Origin: Dehalococcoidia bacterium
GTDB lineage: Bacteria > Chloroflexota > Dehalococcoidia > Dehalococcoidales > SURF-40
NCBI GenBank assembly: GCA_003599745.1
Contig: QZJL01000052.1
Coordinates: 1 to 41,241, forward strand
DNA length: 41,241 nucleotides
Direction of reading: 5' to 3'
Every line of letters begins with the position of its first letter. Position 1 is the first letter of the stretch. The position numbers and the translations under genes were made by a program. Positions 9,727 to 18,081 of the stretch are shown here, one piece after another. The notes below the pieces were generated by a model. The model saw only the letters and a list, made by a program, of their open reading frames with translations. It was not told where the DNA came from and searched no databases.

Positions 9727-12567
9727 GTGCATCTTGTCGAAGTGAGCTTGAAAGGGCATCTGCCGGATGCCCGGGGGCTGGCTTTAGCCAGAGACATCGC
9801 TGACCTTGGTATCAGCAGTGTTCGCGGTGTCCGGGTGGTGGAAATCTACCGCCTCGACGGTAACCTGAAATCACCGGATTTGGAACGGATTTGCCGCCGG
9901 CTGCTCTGCGACCCGGTGACCGGGGAATATCGTTATGACCCGCCAGCCGCAAAAATTACGGATGGTGCCGTCGCGGTTGAGGTGGCCTACAATCCCGGCG
10001 TGGTTGACCCGGTTGAAGCCACTATTCTGAAGTCCATCCTTGACCTGGGGATAAAAGGCGTGCGCGGGGTGAGGACGGCAAAACGCTATCTCCTCGAAGG
10101 GAACCCCGGTGGCTCCGAGGTTGGCGAAATCTCTAGCAAGCTGCTGGTGAACCCCATCATCCAGCACGTGGTAAGAGTTGAAGACGGCGTTGTCCACCCT
10201 GCCCCCCAATATCATTTCAAGCTCGAAGGGATTGACCTGGCAAAGTCCCCTGAGGCGCTTGCCCGGCGCTTCGGCTTCAGCCAGGAAGAATTTGCGGAAA
10301 TCAGGGCGCATTTTGGCCGCCTGGGGCGTAATCCTACCGACGCCGAGATGGAGACGCTGGCGCAGACCTGGTCGGAACACTGCGTTCACAAGACCTTCCG
10401 CGGCAAGATTCACTTCGGCGACATCACGATTGATAATCTTCTGAAAAACACCATTATGAAGGCGACCCGCGAGCTGGATAAGCCCTGGTGTATCTCGGTC
10501 TTCGAGGATAACGCCGGGGTGATTGATTTTGATGGCCGGTGGGCGCTCTGTTTCAAGGTAGAAACGCATAACCACCCCTCGGCGGTCGAGCCTTACGGCG
10601 GCGCCGCTACCGGCATCGGCGGCGTCATCCGCGACATACTGGGCACCGGGCTTAGTTCCCGGCCGATTTTAAACACCGATGTGTTCTGCTTTGCCGAACC
10701 TGATTTCCCCTATCAAGAACTGCCTAAGGGGGTATTACACCCCCGGCGCATACTGAAAGGCGTGCGGGCGGGTGTGGCCGACTACGGTAACCGCCTGGGG
10801 ATCCCGACTTTGAACGGCGCATTATGCTTCGACCGCCGTTACCTGGCAAACCCTCTGGTCTATTGCGGCACAGTCGGCATTATGCCGGTGGAGACGGCGC
10901 GGCAGGGCAGGCAGCAGCCTGGCGACCTGGTGCTGCTGGTCGGCGGCAAGACGGGACGCGACGGCATACACGGGGTCACTTTTGCCTCCGAGCAGCTTAC
11001 TGACCAGTCGAGCACGCTTTCTTTCACCTCGGTGCAGATTGGCAACCCTATCGTGGAAAAGAAGGTGATCGATGTCCTTATGCCGGCCAGCGAGCGCCGC
11101 CTTTTCCGACGTATCACCGATTGCGGCGGCGGCGGCCTTTCCTCGGCGGTCGGGGAGATGGGGAAAGACACCGGTGTCGAGGTCTATCTCGACCGGGTGC
11201 CGCTGAAATACGCCGGTCTCTCTTATTCTGAAATCTGGGTTTCGGAGTCTCAGGAGCGCATGCTGCTCGCGGTACCGCCGGAAAATGAAAAGGAAATCAT
11301 CGAACTCTTTGCCGCGGAGAATGTCGAGGCGACCATCATTGGTAAATTCACTGATGACAGCATGCTCCGTCTCTTTTACCGGGGCAACAAAGTGGCCGAG
11401 TTGGAAATGGAGTTCCTGCACGAAGGGCGCCCACAGTTCGAGGCGGAAGCGGACTGGCAGCCGGCGGCGCATCCCGAGCCGGGCGATGGCGATCTTGCCC
11501 CACCGGAGGAAGCCCTGCTCAAAGTGCTTGGTTCGTGGAACGTCTGCAGCAAGGAGTGGGTCATCCGCCAGTACGACCATGAGGTGCAGGGTGCCAGTGT
11601 TCTGAAACCTCTGGTCGGCAAAGAAAATGACGGCCCGGGAGACGCTGCCATCATCCGGCCATTGCTCGATTCCGATAAGGGAATGATTATCTCAAACGGT
11701 ATCAACACCCGGTATGGCGATATTGACCCCTACTGGATGGCAGCCTCGGTGGTTGATGAGGCGCTGCGCCAGATTATCGCCGTCGGTGGCAGCCTCGAAA
11801 GGGTCGCCCTGCTCGATAACTTCTGCTGGGGCGATACCCGCCGCGCCGAGACGCTGGGGGCGCTGGTGCGCGCCTGCCAGGCCTGCTACGACATGGCAAA
11901 GGTCTTCGGCACGCCTTTTATCTCCGGCAAGGACAGCCTGAATAACGAGTTTGAATACGAAGGCCAGCGTATCATCATTCCCCACACTCTGCTCATTTCC
12001 GCTATCGGCGTCATCGAAGACGTTCGCCAGGTGGTATCAATGGATTTCAAAAAGGCTGGCAGCCTGATTTACCTGGTCGGCGCTACCCGCGCGGAGATGG
12101 GCGGTTCCGAATATTACCGCGCCTATGGCTATACCGGTAACCGCGTGCCCACCGTTGACGTTAAGGCGGCCAAGGTCGCGATGGATAACTTGAGCCGTGT
12201 CACCGCCGCCGGTCTCGTTAGCGCCTGCCATGATTTAAGTGACGGTGGCCTGGCGATAGCCCTCGCCGAGATGGCCTTTGCCGGCGGACTCGGCGCCGAA
12301 GTCCGTCTGTCTGAAGTGCCGCTCGCCGAGAAAATCGAGCGTGACGATTTTATCCTGTTCTCGGAGGCGAACTCCCGTTTCCTGGTCGAGGTGACGCCGG
12401 AACACCGCGAGGTATTTGAGCAGGTAATGGCCGGTGCGGTGTTTGCTCCAATCGGCGAGGTGACCGGTTCGGGAACGCTTAACGTTTACGGGCTGTCCGG
12501 TAGACGGCTCATAAGTAAGCCGGTTTCGGAACTGAAAGAGGCCTGGCAGCGGCCAATGAAATGGTGA
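9727..12567 (+). CDS. purL: phosphoribosylformylglycinamidine synthase, tandem PurS-like N-terminus fused to PurL
   Basis: Two PurS-like repeats (VSLKGHLPDARG...GVRVVEIYRLDG and VAYNPGVVDPVEA...GVRTAKRYLLEG) followed by PurL motifs QTWSEHCVHKTF, FKVETHNHPSAVEPYGGAATGIGG. Confidence 0.93.
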   Translation: MHLVEVSLKGHLPDARGLALARDIADLGISSVRGVRVVEIYRLDGNLKSPDLERICRRLLCDPVTGEYRYDPPAAKITDGAVAVEVAYNPGVVDPVEATILKSILDLGIKGVRGVRTAKRYLLEGNPGGSEVGEISSKLLVNPIIQHVVRVEDGVVHPAPQYHFKLEGIDLAKSPEALARRFGFSQEEFAEIRAHFGRLGRNPTDAEMETLAQTWSEHCVHKTFRGKIHFGDITIDNLLKNTIMKATRELDKPWCISVFEDNAGVIDFDGRWALCFKVETHNHPSAVEPYGGAATGIGGVIRDILGTGLSSRPILNTDVFCFAEPDFPYQELPKGVLHPRRILKGVRAGVADYGNRLGIPTLNGALCFDRRYLANPLVYCGTVGIMPVETARQGRQQPGDLVLLVGGKTGRDGIHGVTFASEQLTDQSSTLSFTSVQIGNPIVEKKVIDVLMPASERRLFRRITDCGGGGLSSAVGEMGKDTGVEVYLDRVPLKYAGLSYSEIWVSESQERMLLAVPPENEKEIIELFAAENVEATIIGKFTDDSMLRLFYRGNKVAELEMEFLHEGRPQFEAEADWQPAAHPEPGDGDLAPPEEALLKVLGSWNVCSKEWVIRQYDHEVQGASVLKPLVGKENDGPGDAAIIRPLLDSDKGMIISNGINTRYGDIDPYWMAASVVDEALRQIIAVGGSLERVALLDNFCWGDTRRAETLGALVRACQACYDMAKVFGTPFISGKDSLNNEFEYEGQRIIIPHTLLISAIGVIEDVRQVVSMDFKKAGSLIYLVGATRAEMGGSEYYRAYGYTGNRVPTVDVKAAKVAMDNLSRVTAAGLVSACHDLSDGGLAIALAEMAFAGGLGAEVRLSEVPLAEKIERDDFILFSEANSRFLVEVTPEHREVFEQVMAGAVFAPIGEVTGSGTLNVYGLSGRRLISKPVSELKEAWQRPMKW

Positions 12568-12573
12568 AGATGA

Positions 12574-13338
12574 ATGGCTAATCCCAGGGTACTGATACTG
12601 CGGGGGCCGGGCACCAACTGTGACCGCGAGACGGCTTTCGCCTTTGAGCAGGCCGGTGCGGCCGCGGCGCCAGTGCACATTAACCGCCTTATCAGCGGCG
12701 ACGAGCGTCTGGGCGACTATGATATCTTGGTGATACCCGGCGGCTTCACCTACGGCGATGATATCGCCGCCGGCAAGGTACTTGCCAATGAACTGATGCT
12801 GCGCCTGGGCGAGCAGGTTCACCGCTTTATCAGCGACGGGAGGCTGGTACTCGGCATCTGCAACGGTTTTCAGGTGATGGTGAAGGCAGGGATTTTGCCG
12901 GGCGCTAAGAGCCGCGAAGAATATGATATAACTCTCACCAATAACGATTCCAACCGCTTCGAGTGCCGCTGGGTGCACCTGAACGTGGTACCCGGCAGCC
13001 CCTGTGTTTTCACCAGGGGTATCGAGAGAATGTACCTGCCGGTGGCCCATGCCGAGGGTAAACTGGTAACCAGCCCCCAGGTGCTGCCTTCGCTGCCGGT
13101 AGCGCTGCGCTATGACAGTCCTGATGGCGGGACGGCGACCTATCCTCTTAACCCCAACGGTTCGGTGGCCGATATCGCCGGTATCTGTGACGCTACCGGG
13201 CGGGTCTTTGCCCTGATGCCGCATCCCGAGCGCTACATCCGGCAGATGCAGCACCCGCGCTGGACAAGGGGCGAGGGTGGCGAGCCGGGTGACGGTTTTG
13301 GGATTTTCACTAACGCGGTGGCTTTTGCCAGAGGCTAG
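12574..13338 (+). CDS. purQ: phosphoribosylformylglycinamidine synthase, glutaminase subunit
   Basis: ILRGPGTNCDRETAFAFEQAG, IPGGFTYGDDIAAGK, LGICNGFQ, MPHPERY. Confidence 0.95.
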   Translation: MANPRVLILRGPGTNCDRETAFAFEQAGAAAAPVHINRLISGDERLGDYDILVIPGGFTYGDDIAAGKVLANELMLRLGEQVHRFISDGRLVLGICNGFQVMVKAGILPGAKSREEYDITLTNNDSNRFECRWVHLNVVPGSPCVFTRGIERMYLPVAHAEGKLVTSPQVLPSLPVALRYDSPDGGTATYPLNPNGSVADIAGICDATGRVFALMPHPERYIRQMQHPRWTRGEGGEPGDGFGIFTNAVAFARG

Positions 13339-13511
13339 CACTTAATTGCGAAAATAGCGTCACAAATAATGCCGTTCGCCCTGAGCTTGTCGAAGGGGAG
13401 CTTGTCAAAGGGCGTGCCGGTGGTTCTTTTCGGTTTCGCTCAGGGCAGGCTAACGGCTCACCACGAACGGCGCGCGTACGTCTTAGCCAATTACGCAATT
13501 AGGTACTAGCG
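13333..13511. repeat. MITE/REP-like element bounded by imperfect inverted repeats
   Basis: 18-nt arms at 13333-13350 and 13494-13511 match at 15/18 positions after reverse complement; internal gccgttcg/cgaacggc pair (13371-13378 / 13464-13471) and a tandem 15-mer gagcttgtc(g/a)aaggg at 13383-13397 and 13398-13412. Confidence 0.65.
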
Positions 13512-14096
13512 CATCTTGGCTTTAGCGCCTCCGACGATGTCCAGGAAGTAGCGGTGGAAGCGGGTGTCGCCGGCAAGTTCCGGGTGGAAAGCGGTGACAA
13601 CCACTTTACCCTGCCGGGCGGCCACGATGGTGTCGTTTTCAAGTTTTGCCAGCACCTCGACGCCGGGTGCGACTTTTTCGATGATGGGGGCGCGGATAAA
13701 AACTGCCCGGAAGGGTGCTTTGCCAAGTGCCGGCACCTCAATTTCGGCTTCGAAACTTTCCACCTGGCGGCCAAAGGCATTGCGCGCTACGGTTATATCC
13801 ATAAGGCCGAGTGTCTCGAAGTTATTGGTGACCAGGTGTTTTGCCAGGACAATCAGTCCGGCGCAGGTGCCGAGGATGGGTGTACCTTTGCGTGCCAGCT
13901 CCCGCAGCGGTTCGACCAGGCGGTAGTGCTGCATCAGCTTCGAAATAGTGGTGCTCTCGCCGCCTGGAATGACCAGGCCGCTTAAGTCCGCCAGCTGCTC
14001 GGGCAGGCGCACTTCGATGGCTTCGGTTCCCAGTCCTTTGAGCACCGCAATGTGTTCCCGGAAAGCACCCTGGAGCGCCAAAACGCCAATTTTCAT
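13506..14096 (-). CDS. pdxT: pyridoxal 5'-phosphate synthase glutaminase subunit
   Basis: IGVLALQGAFREHI, GLVIPGGESTTI, PILGTCAGLIVLAK, AFHPEL. Confidence 0.95.
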   Translation of the reverse strand: MKIGVLALQGAFREHIAVLKGLGTEAIEVRLPEQLADLSGLVIPGGESTTISKLMQHYRLVEPLRELARKGTPILGTCAGLIVLAKHLVTNNFETLGLMDITVARNAFGRQVESFEAEIEVPALGKAPFRAVFIRAPIIEKVAPGVEVLAKLENDTIVAARQGKVVVTAFHPELAGDTRFHRYFLDIVGGAKAKMR

Positions 14097-14304
14097 CGCT
14101 TCATTTCCGTGTGATGGCGAAGACACAAGTCTATTTTATCAGAATTAGGCACGACGGTCGAACTGAACTCGCTGTTTTATCTTTTTGTAACCTCATCCCC
14201 TGTATATTCTCCTGTGATTTCAGGAGGAGAGCGAACTAAAGCCTCGTGGTATGTTGGCGGGCGATATGATATATTCAAATTAGAAGCACCCCAAAAGGAG
14301 CGAG

Positions 14305-15147
14305 ATGGAAAAGACCGAAGTTATCAAATTGCTGAACCGTGACCTCGAAGATGAGCATGCCGCCATCATACAGTACCTGGCTCACGCCTATGCTATGGGC
14401 GAAGGTGAGGTAGCCTGTGAAATCGAGGCCATTTCCCGTGACGAGATGCGCCACCTCGACTGGCTGGCTGAGACCATTGTCGGGTTGGGGGGGACGCCCG
14501 GCCTGGAAAGGGGTAAGGAGCTTCCCGGTGGGAAAACCGTCCCCGACTGGATGAAAAATGATGTTCTGTTGGAAGAGGGCGCGGCCAAGCAGTACCGGCA
14601 GCATATCGCTCTGATTGACGACGCGAAAATCAAGCGGCTTCTGGAGCGCATTCTGTCCGATGAAATTGCCCACCGTTTGAAGTTCGAGCACTTTATCGAG
14701 AAGGCAAAGAAAGAAGGACTGGTTGACGTCCGCGGCGAGCGCCGCGACGAGACTGCCCGGGCGCTTAACTGGGGTATCGAGCACGAGTACACCGTTGTCT
14801 TGCAATACCTCTGGCATGGCTATCTGTCCCGGAATGCGGCCATGAAAGAGCAGATGGAAGACCAAGCAATCAACGAGATGCAGCACCTGGGCTGGTTGGC
14901 TGAGGAACTGGCTTCGGGCGGCGGCAAACCCGTACTGGAGCACACCGGGGTTGAGCGTCCGTTGAAAAAACGTGATATGCTCGAAGCCGACATCAAGATT
15001 GAAAAGACGGTGGCCGCCGAGTATGACCGCGCTGCCCGCAAGACGGCTGACCCGGATATTAAACGTCTTTTGAGGCGCATCCGGGATAACGAGCTTTACC
15101 ACGTTGAGGTATTTCAGGACTTGGTGAAGAAACTCGGGAGTAGCTGA
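14305..15147 (+). CDS. ferritin-like protein with two tandem diiron-type domains
   Basis: Domain 1 EDEHAAIIQYLAHAY...EISRDEMRHLDWLAE and domain 2 EHEYTVVLQYLWHGY...QAINEMQHLGWLAEE, plus EIAHRLKFEH and ELYHVEVFQ helices. Confidence 0.85.
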   Translation: MEKTEVIKLLNRDLEDEHAAIIQYLAHAYAMGEGEVACEIEAISRDEMRHLDWLAETIVGLGGTPGLERGKELPGGKTVPDWMKNDVLLEEGAAKQYRQHIALIDDAKIKRLLERILSDEIAHRLKFEHFIEKAKKEGLVDVRGERRDETARALNWGIEHEYTVVLQYLWHGYLSRNAAMKEQMEDQAINEMQHLGWLAEELASGGGKPVLEHTGVERPLKKRDMLEADIKIEKTVAAEYDRAARKTADPDIKRLLRRIRDNELYHVEVFQDLVKKLGSS

Positions 15148-15174
15148 CATAATGATATACCCGGAGGCGATTTA

Positions 15175-15630
15175 ATGGCAGACGAGCTCGGCGAACTTTT
15201 TGACGTTGCGATTTACCGGGAAATCGCCTCTCAAGCGCTCTACCACGCTGCCCGGGAAAAGACCGATGACGCCGGGGCAAAAGTCTTGCTCGAGGAGCTG
15301 GAGAAAGGCGAGCTAAAGCACGAGCGTCAGCTCAAGGCGCTCAGAGAAAAAGGTTTTCGCAGAACGCCGGTCCGCCGCGAAAGCGTGGCTGATTTGAAAA
15401 TGAGTGACTATCTGCAAGCCCCGATGACCATCGAAGGCGCCGGTCTTCAGGACACGCTTACCTTTGCCATAATCCACGAACAGCAGGCGGTTGATTTCTA
15501 TACCGGCCTGATGGCTATCCTGGAAAGCCCCGAGGCGCAAAGCGTTTGCCAGTCTCTTATGCAGAGCGAACTAAGTCACAAGGCAAAGCTGGAGCGCCTC
15601 TTCGACGACCTGTTCTATAAAGAAGATTAA
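15175..15630 (+). CDS. ferritin-like/rubrerythrin-family protein
   Basis: YREIASQALYHAAR...LEELEKGELKHERQL; IIHEQQAVDFY...SELSHKAKLERL. Confidence 0.8.
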   Translation: MADELGELFDVAIYREIASQALYHAAREKTDDAGAKVLLEELEKGELKHERQLKALREKGFRRTPVRRESVADLKMSDYLQAPMTIEGAGLQDTLTFAIIHEQQAVDFYTGLMAILESPEAQSVCQSLMQSELSHKAKLERLFDDLFYKED

Positions 15631-15647
15631 CCCCGGGAGGGTCACCG

Positions 15648-16025
15648 ATGTCGGGGCTATCTTTGCCTTTCGAGAGCCGGTACTTCCCGGTAAAACGCTA
15701 CTTCGATTTTTATCGGCGCTCACTGTAAGATAGTGAAGCGTTCTGGGCGGAGCAGGCGCGCGTACTGGACTGGTTTCATACCTGGCACAAAGTGCTCGAC
15801 TGGCAACTTCCCTACGCCCGCTGGTTTAAGGGCGATAGGCTGAACGCCTGCTACAACTGCGTTGACCGCCACACCGTCACCTGGCGGCGTAGCAAGGTGG
15901 CGATTTACTGGGAGGGTGAGCCGGGCGACGTGCGGGTGCTCTGCTACTCAACCCGAGACCTCGGTGGCCGAGGTGGTCAGGGCTTACCAGGAGCTGAAAG
16001 GGGCGGCTGGCGGGTCAGACCGGCG
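15648..16025 (+). pseudogene. acs: acetyl-CoA synthetase N-terminal remnant
   Basis: ATG at 15648 reads to an in-frame TAA (15726-15728), then the same frame continues DSEAFWAEQARVLDWFHTWHKVLDWQLPYARWFKGDRLNACYNCVDRHTVTWRRSKVAIYWEGEPGDVRVLCYS; apparent frameshift near 15960 to SVAEVVRAYQELKGA; nothing of the AMP-forming core follows. Confidence 0.85.
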
Positions 16026-16139
16026 TAGGTTTTAGGCAACGATTCTCTCTTATTTTCACTTGACAACCCGCCTTTCGGGCAAGTAGCATGACGACGGAAT
16101 TACGCCTTTGTAAAGGCGACATAATGAGGGAAGGTATAA

Positions 16140-16934
16140 ATGGCAAGCGATTTGGCAAAACCGGTCATCGTCATCACCACTTTCGGCACCAGCATCCCTG
16201 ACGGCCTGAAAGACTTGGAGAACGTTGACACGCTGGTCACCTCGACCTACCCCGGCTACGACGTGCGCTGGGTGTTCGGCGGCATATCGGTGCGCGAGGG
16301 ACTTGCCCGGAAAGGGCAGACCACCATCTTCCAGCGCAAAGTCCCGGTCCGCAGCCTTTTGGAGCTTTACGGCGACCTTAAAAAAGAGGGCAAACGAAAT
16401 ATCGCCGTGCAGTATCTTTTCCTGCTGCCCGGTTCGAAAGGCACCGACCCGCATATGGAAGCTGGCGACACCGCCGGTCTTAACGTGGAGTTCGGCTACC
16501 CGCTGCTGGCGCCGCCCGATAACGTCGCCCGAGTGGCCGATGCCCTTGCACCTCATTTCGGCGGCCAGGACACGGTGACGCTTATCGCCGCCCATGGCAA
16601 CGGCGAGGTGCCCACCCTCAATGTCCCGCTTCTCCAGATGGATAGCTACGTGCGCAAGCACTATAGAAACACTTTCCTAGCGACCGTAGTCGGCCCGCCG
16701 GGTACCGAAATCGCCTTCGCCGACGCCCGGGAGACCGGCCTCAAGAAGGTCAAGTTCTTCCCGATGCTTTTCGTGGCTGGTGACCGCCTCACCCAGGCGG
16801 TTATGAGCGATGACCCGAAGTCGTTCAAAAATCAACTGGGGCTGGAGGCCACTACCGAGGCAGGGCTGGGCAGTAATAAGGAAGTAATGAAAATCTGGAT
16901 GGAAAGCATAGACTGGACGCTGGCGCGGTTCTAA
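16140..16934 (+). CDS. sirohydrochlorin cobaltochelatase, CbiK-like
   Basis: VIVITTFGTSIPDGL, YPGYDVRWVFGGISVREGL, VQYLFLLPGSKGTDP, AAHGNGE, ATVVGPPG; layout matches the anaerobic CbiK family. Confidence 0.7.
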   Translation: MASDLAKPVIVITTFGTSIPDGLKDLENVDTLVTSTYPGYDVRWVFGGISVREGLARKGQTTIFQRKVPVRSLLELYGDLKKEGKRNIAVQYLFLLPGSKGTDPHMEAGDTAGLNVEFGYPLLAPPDNVARVADALAPHFGGQDTVTLIAAHGNGEVPTLNVPLLQMDSYVRKHYRNTFLATVVGPPGTEIAFADARETGLKKVKFFPMLFVAGDRLTQAVMSDDPKSFKNQLGLEATTEAGLGSNKEVMKIWMESIDWTLARF

Positions 16935-16959
16935 CATTCCAGTATTGGCTGAAAACCGG

Positions 16960-17000
16960 GGTGCGCCGTGGTTTGTCGCAAACGGCGCACCTTTCTTTTT
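16960..17000 (+). terminator. intrinsic terminator downstream of the cbiK-like gene
   Basis: ggtgcgccg (16960-16968) pairs perfectly with cggcgcacc (16983-16991), followed by tttcttttt. Confidence 0.85.
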
Positions 17001-17013
17001 CCCTGGTACGGCG

Positions 17014-18081
17014 CTATGCCGGGTGAGAAAGCGGGCTGGTGATGAGCATCAGCACCAGCATTGCGCCAAGCAGGGCGATGATTATCAGGCCGATTAGCGG
17101 CACCCGCCGGGTGTCGGTGCCGGCGCCGCTCCGGGCCAGCGGTATGCGGTAGACCTGGTAGAGATTATAGAAATAGACGACCCAGATAATCATCGCCACC
17201 AGCAGGATTGGCGCCAGCCAGAATAGCGTGCCGGAGGGCAGGCGGAAGACGGTCGGCGGGGCGAATCCTTCTTCTTCAAGCTTGAGGCGTTCCGGGCCGA
17301 TAAACCGTGCTTCGCCGAGCGTGGGGACTTTGATACCCACCTCGGTACGGTAGAAGATACGGTCGGTGTCCGGCATTTCCATGGTTGTCTGGGCTTCCGA
17401 TGCCCCAAAGGATGCTCCGACGGTCATATCGCCGAAATGCCGGGGAATATACTCCAGCGTGGCGATTCCATCGCGGTCGGTGATTGCCTCTCCGATCTTC
17501 ATCGGGGCACTCGTGAAAAAATCTTTCAGGACGTAAAAATTGACCGTTTCTCCCCGAACCGGATTTCCCTGCAAATCCCTGAGCGAAGCTCTAAGGGTGA
17601 GGGGTTCTCCGGCTTCAGCCATGGCCGGGGCGGCAAGCTGCAAAGTTGTCGGAAAGACCGCGCCCGATTCGGACAGGGGCGCTGCCGGTACTGCCTCACC
17701 CAGCAACCAGAGATAAGTCAGCACCTGCCAATGCTGTTCTTCCGAAAGGGAGGACTTAAAGGGCGGCATACCCTGGCTGATGAGGCCATCGGCAAGACGC
17801 CAGAGAGAATAGTCAGGCTTCTGTTCCAGCTGTTTTTGCCAGGCGGCGGCGCTGAAGTCGGCGCTGGTAACCCCGGCCCCGGTTGTACCGTGGCAGCCGA
17901 TACAGGAACGCTGGTAGATTTCTTTGCCCGCCTGCTGGGCCTGGGCATCGTCCCAGGGGAAGGGGTTGGTCCTGCCGGCATAGGGCGGCGGCACTTCGGT
18001 GTCCTGGGCTAAAACACCGGCTGTCAGAATCATCATCAGAATGGCTGCGGCGATGACCCCGAGGAGCAAACGTATTTTCAT
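17014..18081 (-). CDS. membrane-anchored monoheme cytochrome c with central Ig-like segment
   Basis: Signal peptide; GKEIYQRSCIGCHG heme motif with downstream GMPPF Met region; Ig-like LTLRASLRDLQGNPVRGETVNFYV...TDRDGIATLEYIP; two C-terminal hydrophobic helices. Confidence 0.8.
   Translation of the reverse strand: MKIRLLLGVIAAAILMMILTAGVLAQDTEVPPPYAGRTNPFPWDDAQAQQAGKEIYQRSCIGCHGTTGAGVTSADFSAAAWQKQLEQKPDYSLWRLADGLISQGMPPFKSSLSEEQHWQVLTYLWLLGEAVPAAPLSESGAVFPTTLQLAAPAMAEAGEPLTLRASLRDLQGNPVRGETVNFYVLKDFFTSAPMKIGEAITDRDGIATLEYIPRHFGDMTVGASFGASEAQTTMEMPDTDRIFYRTEVGIKVPTLGEARFIGPERLKLEEEGFAPPTVFRLPSGTLFWLAPILLVAMIIWVVYFYNLYQVYRIPLARSGAGTDTRRVPLIGLIIIALLGAMLVLMLITSPLSHPA

Noticed and set aside
8876-9745. 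289-aa plus-strand ORF
   Set aside because: Antisense to the carboxyltransferase gene; low-complexity His/Gly/Asp composition, no family motifs.
12235-13341. 368-aa minus-strand ORF
   Set aside because: Antisense to purL 3' end and purQ, which are both unambiguous; long antisense ORFs are expected in GC-rich coding DNA.
13383-13412. Tandem gagcttgtc(g/a)aaggg as a CRISPR-like repeat
   Set aside because: Only two adjacent 15-mers without spacers; fits a dispersed REP/MITE-type element.
14209-14226. Hairpin ctcctg-tgattt-caggag upstream of the ferritin-like gene as a riboswitch
   Set aside because: Only a 6-bp stem, no recognisable riboswitch architecture.
14275-15150. 291-aa minus-strand ORF
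   Set aside because: Exactly mirrors the tandem ferritin-like gene on the other strand; the plus-strand product has clear motifs.
15726-15728. Possible recoding or readthrough at the in-frame TAA of the acs-like fragment
   Set aside because: TAA is not a selenocysteine codon, and there is also a downstream frameshift and loss of the catalytic core, so a pseudogene is the simpler explanation.
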